Below, piece after piece: positions 58,543-64,000 of a stretch of 64,000 nt of DNA. The position numbers and the translations under genes are program-made. The stretch spans positions 1 to 64,000 of IMG/VR virus record IMGVR_UViG_3300015368_000213; one strand, 5' to 3'. Below the pieces are notes generated by a model that was not told where the DNA came from, did no database searches, and saw nothing but the letters and a program-made list of their open reading frames with translations. This DNA is from a virus. How positions within the stretch are numbered: the first letter of the stretch is position 1; each line of letters begins with the position of its first letter.

Positions 58543-59027
58543 AATAATAACCCATCAGGCATGTTGTAGACTCGCTGTATTACGTTAGCTTCGTTCAGCA
58601 TTAAATTTGCATGATCTATTGAGTAGTGTGTCCCTGCTCCCTTACCACTAAAAGCTCTGTTTGGTCCTATAATCTCCTTGATGCCAGCTTGTATCAATGC
58701 CCTTGTACAATCAGCACAAGGTCTTGGTTCAAAATTCAAATATGCTCTAGCACCACACAATCGTATTCCATGTCTAGCAGCATTGAATATTGCATTTCTT
58801 TCGGCATGTTCTACCCAATTATATTTTTCCGGTCTTTCCCACCTAGAAGGTATAGTCTCGTCTATATCACGAGGAAATCCATTGAACCCCATAGACAACA
58901 CAACATTATCATCACCCACAATCACACAACCAACTTTAGTTGAATCATCTTTACTTTTTTGAGCAATCACTTGCGCTTGTAAAATGAACAATTGATCCCA
59001 ACTAAGATTCTCACCACTATTCATCAT
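58539..59027 (-). CDS. dCMP deaminase
   Basis: 162 residues (start at 59027 or, less likely, 59039). Zinc site: EHAERNAIF (His and catalytic Glu) and PCADC (two Cys). TKVGCVIVGDDNVVLSMGFN and GFPRDIDETIPSRWERP also fit deoxycytidylate deaminases. Converts dCMP to dUMP for ThyX. Confidence 0.92.
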   Translation of the reverse strand: MMNSGENLSWDQLFILQAQVIAQKSKDDSTKVGCVIVGDDNVVLSMGFNGFPRDIDETIPSRWERPEKYNWVEHAERNAIFNAARHGIRLCGARAYLNFEPRPCADCTRALIQAGIKEIIGPNRAFSGKGAGTHYSIDHANLMLNEANVIQRVYNMPDGLLL

Positions 59028-59028
59028 A

Positions 59029-59730
59029 TTAGATTTCATCCAGAAGATTACCATGAATCCATATGGATGTGTTGTTTATTGTGGCTGTCTTAATTTGATC
59101 AGCATCAAGAATATAGTTACCATTTCCATCAAACGAGTTGATTGTTATTTCTGATTTTTCTTGTGGTTTTTGAAATGATACACCAGTACTACCAAAACCA
59201 CCACTGCGTTCTGAGTATTGTGTTGGATGCTCTTTCAATTGGATGATGCTAACCAATTCATTAACGATGACTTCACCCTGTGCAATCCTATCTCCAATAT
59301 TAATGTTGGTAACATTATTGCTAATATTGGTCAGCATAACAAATACTTCCTGCTGGTAGTCAACATCAATCACACCCTCTGAATTGGCTAGTACCAATCC
59401 TTTTTTCAGTGAAAGTCCTGATCGTGGGTGTACGCGAATTGAGAACTGTCGTAGTTCTTCTTTCTCTCTGGTGATATCTGCGAATGTTTCCACACTGTGG
59501 TCTTCTCGCAATTTAAATACCAATCCAGTAGGAATCAACAATCTGTCCCCACTGAAAATCGTCACGTTTCCGTGGAGGATGGGGCGAAGCACAGGATTAT
59601 TCATACTATCGTATCCGTCAACAAAATCCTTTGTTGGGTAGAACCCAAGATCAAAACAAGATGACATACTTGTGCCGTATGAGGGCAAAACAACTTTACT
59701 ATTCAGAGCAAATACACCCAAACTAATCAT
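59029..59730 (-). CDS. dut: dUTPase with C-terminal extension
   Basis: 233 residues. Motifs: LPSYGTSMSSCFDLG (1), HPRSGLSLKKG (2), GVIDVDYQQEV (3), IGDRIAQGEV (4), RSGGFGSTG (5). Family members usually end shortly after motif 5; here about 55 more residues follow (SEITINSFDGNGNYILDADQ, IHGNLLDEI). Removes dUTP and makes dUMP for thymidylate synthesis. Confidence 0.9.
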   Translation of the reverse strand: MISLGVFALNSKVVLPSYGTSMSSCFDLGFYPTKDFVDGYDSMNNPVLRPILHGNVTIFSGDRLLIPTGLVFKLREDHSVETFADITREKEELRQFSIRVHPRSGLSLKKGLVLANSEGVIDVDYQQEVFVMLTNISNNVTNINIGDRIAQGEVIVNELVSIIQLKEHPTQYSERSGGFGSTGVSFQKPQEKSEITINSFDGNGNYILDADQIKTATINNTSIWIHGNLLDEI

Positions 59731-59754
59731 AACAAATCCTCCAAAATAATAAAA

Positions 59755-60144
59755 TTACTGTCTTTTCCCAATCTGATATTTTGCTACCAATTGCCAATCT
59801 GCCTTTTCTTTGAAAGAGAGAATCTTTATTTGACTTATTGGTGCAACATTATGCTTTGTTTTTTCTGGGTCAACTAGTTTAACCAATCCCCAATCAGAAA
59901 TCAAATTAGCAATTGAATTTCTACGTGCAATATCGTTTTCACTTAGGTTTGATGTTTTACCATCCAATTCAAACAATTCCTTGAAGTGTACTATATAATA
60001 TTTTCCTTGTTTATGGAGAATATGACATGACTGATATAGTACGTTTTCTGTCTTTGATGGTACGCCTATTCTCGTTAATGTTTCTCTAATCTTTAAGAAA
60101 TCATCTTGTTTCTCTAATACCACTTCTACTAATTTTTCAAGCAT
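59755..60144 (-). CDS. regA: RegA translational repressor
   Basis: 129 residues from ATG 60144 (AGGTG upstream). Core closely follows T4 RegA: DDFLKIRETLTRIGVPSKTE, VLYQSCHILHKQGKYYIVHF, IARRNSIANLISDWGLVKLV. Binds ribosome sites of early messages to shut them off. Sits right after gp62 as in T4. Confidence 0.92.
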   Translation of the reverse strand: MLEKLVEVVLEKQDDFLKIRETLTRIGVPSKTENVLYQSCHILHKQGKYYIVHFKELFELDGKTSNLSENDIARRNSIANLISDWGLVKLVDPEKTKHNVAPISQIKILSFKEKADWQLVAKYQIGKRQ

Positions 60145-60145
60145 T

Positions 60146-60523
60146 TCAATCACCTTTGTATTGTTGTTCTTTTATATTGGTGATTTGTGCATCACTGAGT
60201 AATGATAAAGCCTCGTATGCCTTTGCATCAGAATATCCATAATACTCTTTGATAAACATCAAATCATTCAGATCCTTTTTATGCCACTTCGCATATGGTC
60301 TTTTGCCAGATCTTATCATATTTAGTAAAAAATCAGCTTTCATTTTATTATCTAAATTTGGATATTTGTTTATCTCATTAGCTATCAATGCTGTATCCCT
60401 ATAATAGGATAGTGCTCTATTAACCATGAATGATGGGTATGTCCGTTCATCATGATCCGTCAGCATGAACGGTTTTTTGGTTTCTAGGATAGAAGGTATA
60501 ATTTCACGAAATAAATCAGCCAT
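60146..60523 (-). CDS. 62: Clamp loader small subunit (T4 gp62-like)
   Basis: 125 residues between gp44 and RegA, exactly as in T4. Helical (MADLFREIIPSILETKKPFM, SFMVNRALSYYRDTALIANE, WHKKDLNDLMFIKEYYGYSD). The FMVNRALS...LIANEIN segment is characteristic of T4-type gp62. Partner of gp44 in loading gp45. Confidence 0.85.
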   Translation of the reverse strand: MADLFREIIPSILETKKPFMLTDHDERTYPSFMVNRALSYYRDTALIANEINKYPNLDNKMKADFLLNMIRSGKRPYAKWHKKDLNDLMFIKEYYGYSDAKAYEALSLLSDAQITNIKEQQYKGD

Positions 60524-60537
60524 GATATCACCTAGTC

Positions 60538-61485
60538 CTACAGAAACTTACATTCGCACATAAGCTCAGTTAGTGCAGCAGTTAGGTTCAATTCCTGATC
60601 CGCACAGAAGGCGGCTTGGTATTGATACCGCGCCAGAATAACAACTGCATTGGGAATGGTGGATTTATCCATAACATCATATAGGCTATCATAGATCTTA
60701 CGATATAACCTAACAGGATCATCATTTCCATTTTCAGCAACCCATTTACGCATCTGAGTAAAGTTCTGATTCTTTAGTGCTGTAACCAATCCAGACAAAG
60801 ACACATCAACCAGATTACTCAATATACCAATATCAATCGTGCCATTAACAGAGTATCTCTGTAGTTCATTAATAATACGTCGATAATCAGGAAAATGTTT
60901 ATTCAGAACCTGTGCGACCACTTCCCTATCAAATGTAATATTTTCATTTTTCAGAATAGCAGATATTCTCTTCATGAAAAGAGCAGCCATCTTTGGCCTA
61001 TCATCGCCTCTCAATTTGAAATCTATTATTGCACATCTACTCTGTAATGGCTCAATGATTCTATTGATATAGTTACATGTTAAGATGAAAGTGCAATTGT
61101 TGGCAAATTCCTCCATAGCAGCTCTCATAGCAGGTTGAGTAGAATTCGGATTTAGATAATCCGCTTCATCAATGATGATAACCTTTTTAGAATCACTGAG
61201 TAATGATAATGATGATGCATATTCCTTGATCTTCATTCTAAATGTGTCAATACCAGATTCATCTGAACCATTGATTACCATGTAATCACAACCAACCTCA
61301 TTACACAATGCTTTTGCTACTGTGGTTTTTCCCACACCAGCAGTTCCGGTTAGCAATAGATGTGGAATTTCTTTCCTATTGACATATCCCTGAAATGTTT
61401 TTTTGTATTCATCTGGTAGAATGCAGTCAGCAATTATTTGTGGTCTGTATTTTTCTGTCCACAGCGATTCATTTAAATTTGTCAC
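60538..61485 (-). CDS. 44: Clamp loader large subunit (T4 gp44-like AAA+ ATPase)
   Basis: 315 residues. Walker A GTAGVGKT (47-54), Walker B VIIIDEADYLN, sensor 1 FILTCNYINR, arginine finger LQSRCAIIDF. N-terminal EKYRPQIIADCILP is the usual clamp-loader start. Opens and loads the gp45 clamp. Confidence 0.95.
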   Translation of the reverse strand: MTNLNESLWTEKYRPQIIADCILPDEYKKTFQGYVNRKEIPHLLLTGTAGVGKTTVAKALCNEVGCDYMVINGSDESGIDTFRMKIKEYASSLSLLSDSKKVIIIDEADYLNPNSTQPAMRAAMEEFANNCTFILTCNYINRIIEPLQSRCAIIDFKLRGDDRPKMAALFMKRISAILKNENITFDREVVAQVLNKHFPDYRRIINELQRYSVNGTIDIGILSNLVDVSLSGLVTALKNQNFTQMRKWVAENGNDDPVRLYRKIYDSLYDVMDKSTIPNAVVILARYQYQAAFCADQELNLTAALTELMCECKFL

Positions 61486-61509
61486 ATTAACCTCATTATA
61501 AAATAACGA

Positions 61510-61812
61510 TTATTTCTTTCGCCACGTAAAACCCAATACTTTATATATAAACAAAGCAAATATATTAGGTCGTTTTGTTGATGTTATTACAACCGGAACA
61601 TTATCCATATCAATGTTCAACTGTGTATAAGGTCGTACACAACTACCAAATTGTGCACCAGTAGGTAATACAATAGTATTATTGTGTGCATTAAATTGGA
61701 TTATATTTGATGTGCTGCTCCTCATTGCATATGTGTTGGATTCAGAGAAATCCAAATCCAACACATTTTGCTCAGTCAGCGGGAAAAAGAATTCAAATTC
61801 TAGCTGATACAT
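61510..61812 (-). CDS. Hypothetical protein, 100 aa
   Basis: MYQLEFEFFFPLTEQNVLDL, then IIQFNAHNNTIVLPTGAQFG and VPVVITSTKRPNIFALFIYK. Beta-rich with a hydrophobic C-terminus. Between gp44 and the DsbA-like gene. Function unknown. Confidence 0.55.
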   Translation of the reverse strand: MYQLEFEFFFPLTEQNVLDLDFSESNTYAMRSSTSNIIQFNAHNNTIVLPTGAQFGSCVRPYTQLNIDMDNVPVVITSTKRPNIFALFIYKVLGFTWRKK

Positions 61813-61821
61813 GATCGTATA

Positions 61822-62073
61822 TTATTCTTTAGGTACGATCTGGCTATAAATATCAGATAATTCCTCATTGGTAGCAACTTCTTCTTCAATGCTGCGCTTG
61901 TGGTAAACTTTAGCAAGCTTTCTAGAAATCTTCTTTTCCATCTCAAATTCATCATGCATTCTTTGCAGAATATCCTTGATAAGATCCCGTTCCGCTGAAA
62001 TTCGAGTCAGTGATACTGAAATTTCCTCAAGACAATTCTTAACGCCCTTCTTTTGCACATCACTCAGTCTCAT
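61822..62073 (-). CDS. DsbA-like double-stranded DNA-binding protein
   Basis: 83 residues from ATG 62073. MRLSDVQKKGVKNCLEEISV then ERDLIKDILQRMHDEFEMEK, KISRKLAKVYHKRSIEEE and NEELSDIYSQI. The spacing of LIKDI, LAxxYHK and the final IYxxI matches my memory of T4 DsbA (about 89 aa), a late-transcription-linked DNA-binding protein. Sequence identity is limited, so the assignment is tentative. Confidence 0.55.
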   Translation of the reverse strand: MRLSDVQKKGVKNCLEEISVSLTRISAERDLIKDILQRMHDEFEMEKKISRKLAKVYHKRSIEEEVATNEELSDIYSQIVPKE

Positions 62074-62093
62074 AAACACCTCATATAATAAAA

Positions 62094-62765
62094 TTAAACA
62101 AACTTAGAATTACTCTCAATCGCAATAAAATAAGTTATGTTGATTGTTTTATGCTTGAATCTAGCAAGACCTTTCTTTGAGATAGAAACATCATATGAAC
62201 CATCAAGTAACTTGAAATTATCCGACTTTATATTAACAACAAACTTATTACCATCACCATCACCCAACCGAATCTTCGTCGTATCTGCATCATCCTTACT
62301 TGGATCAGATGCGCTAAAATAAATACTCTCACCATCACTCTCAAATACGAATATGGGGAGTCTTGATATATTCGCACTCTTTCGCATCCAATCAATATCA
62401 TCCTGACTGATTGATAATTCACAATCAGGACTAGGTATATTGATGGTTTTGTCTGGTGGAGATACTACCACCTTCGGTGCGGAATAGCGAATCGTATCCA
62501 TCTTATTCCTATTGTTATTGGATATACTAAGATTAGTATCATTGAAATCAATGTCGGCATCCTTGTATAAGGAAATCTTAGCCAAAAGTTTATTCAAGTC
62601 ATATAGGGCAAACTCTTTAGGGAAATTCTCATTCACAATTGCTTCGGCAAACACTGTGGAATTAGGTGAAATCGTCCTGATAACATTTCCCTGCTTAATC
62701 TTCAAGCCAGTATTGATCGTCGAAAAGTTTTTTAGAATCTGAATTGTATTATCTGATATTTTCAT
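62094..62765 (-). CDS. 45: Sliding clamp (T4 gp45-like)
   Basis: 223 residues from ATG 62765 (GAGGTGG upstream); longer in-frame starts are rejected. Begins MKISDNTIQILKNFSTINTG, with IDFNDTNLSISNNNRNKMDT and the C-terminal ISKKGLARFKHKTINITYFI, matching gp45-type clamps in length and layout. Tethers polymerase and is also the late-transcription activator in T4. Confidence 0.92.
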   Translation of the reverse strand: MKISDNTIQILKNFSTINTGLKIKQGNVIRTISPNSTVFAEAIVNENFPKEFALYDLNKLLAKISLYKDADIDFNDTNLSISNNNRNKMDTIRYSAPKVVVSPPDKTINIPSPDCELSISQDDIDWMRKSANISRLPIFVFESDGESIYFSASDPSKDDADTTKIRLGDGDGNKFVVNIKSDNFKLLDGSYDVSISKKGLARFKHKTINITYFIAIESNSKFV

Positions 62766-63405
62766 TATCCACCTCATAAGAATCAACATTATTATATAAT
62801 GATTTCATCACTTTATCAACTTTTTTGGGGATATCATCAATAGCAGAATTAACAACAACAACATCTATTGGTGCTCCAATCCATGCCCATTCACTGTAAT
62901 GAGCATCGGTTTCTGGTTTCATCTGTGTCGCTTTAATATTGAAATCTAAAGCTTGATAATACCAAGAAGGATCATCACCACGTTTGATTCTGATAACCTT
63001 ACCACCCATACGCTGAATGGCTTTTATCTCATTAGGGAATCGAACATCAGCTATGACATATTTTTTGTTCTCTTGCATTCTACGCTCAAGAGAATATATC
63101 CAGATGTCTGTGTGAAAAACATCCCTGCATGATTCTGTTCCCATCAATTGTAATGCCATTCTAGGTGAGAATTCCTTATCAAATTTCTTAGACCAAAATG
63201 CATCTGGTTGTTCTCTCCATGCCCTAGATTGGATGGTATCACCTTCTAGTAATTTGCGATCCCATCCAAACACGACAGCAGTTGCATCTTTAACTCCATT
63301 AGCAAAGCTTTCTTTGATATACCCATAATCATTAACCAAGATATCAGCAAATGTTCCTTTACCCGAATTAATGAATCCACATAAACCTATAATAGGTACG
63401 CTCAT
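62749..63405 (-). CDS. 1: Deoxynucleoside monophosphate kinase (T4 gp1-like)
   Basis: 218 residues. Walker A GFINSGKGT (10-18), FANGVKDATAVVFGWDRKLL, MALQLMGTESCRDVFHTDIW and VIADVRFPNEIKAI are hallmarks of phage dNMP kinases. Converts dNMPs to dNDPs. Overlaps the clamp gene. Confidence 0.9.
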   Translation of the reverse strand: MSVPIIGLCGFINSGKGTFADILVNDYGYIKESFANGVKDATAVVFGWDRKLLEGDTIQSRAWREQPDAFWSKKFDKEFSPRMALQLMGTESCRDVFHTDIWIYSLERRMQENKKYVIADVRFPNEIKAIQRMGGKVIRIKRGDDPSWYYQALDFNIKATQMKPETDAHYSEWAWIGAPIDVVVVNSAIDDIPKKVDKVMKSLYNNVDSYEVDNENIR

Positions 63406-63419
63406 ATATCACCAAAGAA

Positions 63420-64000
63420 TCAAAGTGTGCCAACATAATTTGCAATTGCTGGCATATCACCAGTAAATGCATATGTACCAACGTGCTGTGTCTTCATCCA
63501 AGGGCACAACCAGATCTTACCACCAATGTTCCTCCACCACTGACAGAACATATAGTCTTCTGATAGGTATCTATCCGAATATACTTTACCTAAAGCAGAT
63601 ACATCAGAATCAATGAATTTAACAAGATCCTCGTACTTACCATCAGGATTATTCTTCATGTATGCAAGGATTTCGTTTTTGATATTGGCATGTTTGCTAT
63701 CAATCACTGTATCAAAGTACGCATGAATATAGCGTGTACCATCAAAATGCACCTGACCACCATGATCTGGCTTATATCGGAATTCAGGATATGCTTCCCT
63801 GAATTTAGAGAACACTTCACGCTTCACCATCATCAAACCTGTTCCAAGCTCAAGAACTTCGATTGGTTCGGCAACGGAGAACTTTTCCAATCCTGGTGCT
63901 GGGTTAAACACATAATCACCAACCATCTTTTCCAGTAGACTGGAATCAATATCAGGATGGCGTTGTACTGCTTGTTTTACATTATGCCATTTGATTGATT
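63420..64000 (-). CDS. Glycosyltransferase-like protein, N-terminus beyond window
   Basis: The frame stays open from 63420 to the right edge, so the visible 193 residues are the C-terminal part. VLELGTGLMMVKREVFSKFR and YLSEDYMFCQWWRNIGGKIW with LCPWMKTQHVGTYAF resemble the acceptor side of GT2-like enzymes and proteins of this type in T4-like phages. An ATG at 63926 is internal. Function tentative. Confidence 0.55.
   Translation of the reverse strand, partial: SIKWHNVKQAVQRHPDIDSSLLEKMVGDYVFNPAPGLEKFSVAEPIEVLELGTGLMMVKREVFSKFREAYPEFRYKPDHGGQVHFDGTRYIHAYFDTVIDSKHANIKNEILAYMKNNPDGKYEDLVKFIDSDVSALGKVYSDRYLSEDYMFCQWWRNIGGKIWLCPWMKTQHVGTYAFTGDMPAIANYVGTL

Overview
The window is a stretch of a large lytic T4-superfamily myovirus genome. 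The DNA is AT-rich and essentially every gene lies on the minus strand, packed with ATGA or TGATG start/stop overlaps. Recognisable T4-type proteins include DNA polymerase gp43, UvsX recombinase, DnaB-type helicase gp41, primase gp61, clamp gp45, clamp loader gp44/gp62, RegA, a gp1-type dNMP kinase, DNA ligase and a DsbA-like protein. A two-component spanin pair (Rz with an embedded Rz1 lipoprotein), sigma70-like promoters and a tRNA-Glu-like D arm in a small RNA point to a Gram-negative, probably proteobacterial host. The exact host cannot be read from the sequence.

Layout, left to right (transcription runs right to left). 1-4560: accessory block of very small genes with zinc-ribbon, membrane and coiled-coil proteins, two poly-threonine exported proteins, and segmental duplications (one of 225 bp, identical). 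4571-9659: RNA ligase plus polynucleotide-kinase-like pair, an OB/DUF3820-like protein, a predicted metallopeptidase and conserved unknowns. 10006-11724: a Ro60-like (DUF2828 HEAT + vWA) gene directly preceded by three small structured RNAs that look like a Y RNA cluster, the middle one carrying a tRNA-like domain. 11721-16438: small genes, then two related TSPPY DNA methyltransferases flanking an ATP-dependent DNA ligase, and a compact three-way-junction RNA at a late promoter. 16439-21710: nucleotide-sugar enzyme, RuvC-like nuclease, FkbM-like methyltransferase, beta-propeller glycosidase-like protein and glycosyltransferase. 21691-27088: nucleotide metabolism (NrdB, thioredoxin, NrdA, ThyX) with another glycosyltransferase. 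27082-28122: primase. 28141-28228: two back-to-back divergent promoters. 28256-43353: late genes, comprising the lysis cassette (GH19 endolysin, holin-like, Rz/Rz1), collagen-like tail fibres, small virion proteins, two leucine-rich-repeat-variant proteins and a Dps-like ferritin. 43353-50057: helicase, UvsX, DNA polymerase, Sm-like protein. 50059-58542: glycosyltransferases and many small accessory genes. 58539-64000: dCMP deaminase, dUTPase, RegA, gp62, gp44, DsbA-like, gp45, dNMP kinase.

The genes form a self-sufficient replication and dNTP-supply machine (RNR, thioredoxin, ThyX, dCMP deaminase, dUTPase, dNMP kinase) plus an RNA-repair/RNA-quality-control module (RNA ligase, kinase, Ro-like protein, Y-like RNAs) and a sugar-transfer module. 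The most notable element is the Y-RNA-like array at 11433-11680. It sits under its own consensus-type promoter and feeds directly into the Ro-like gene.
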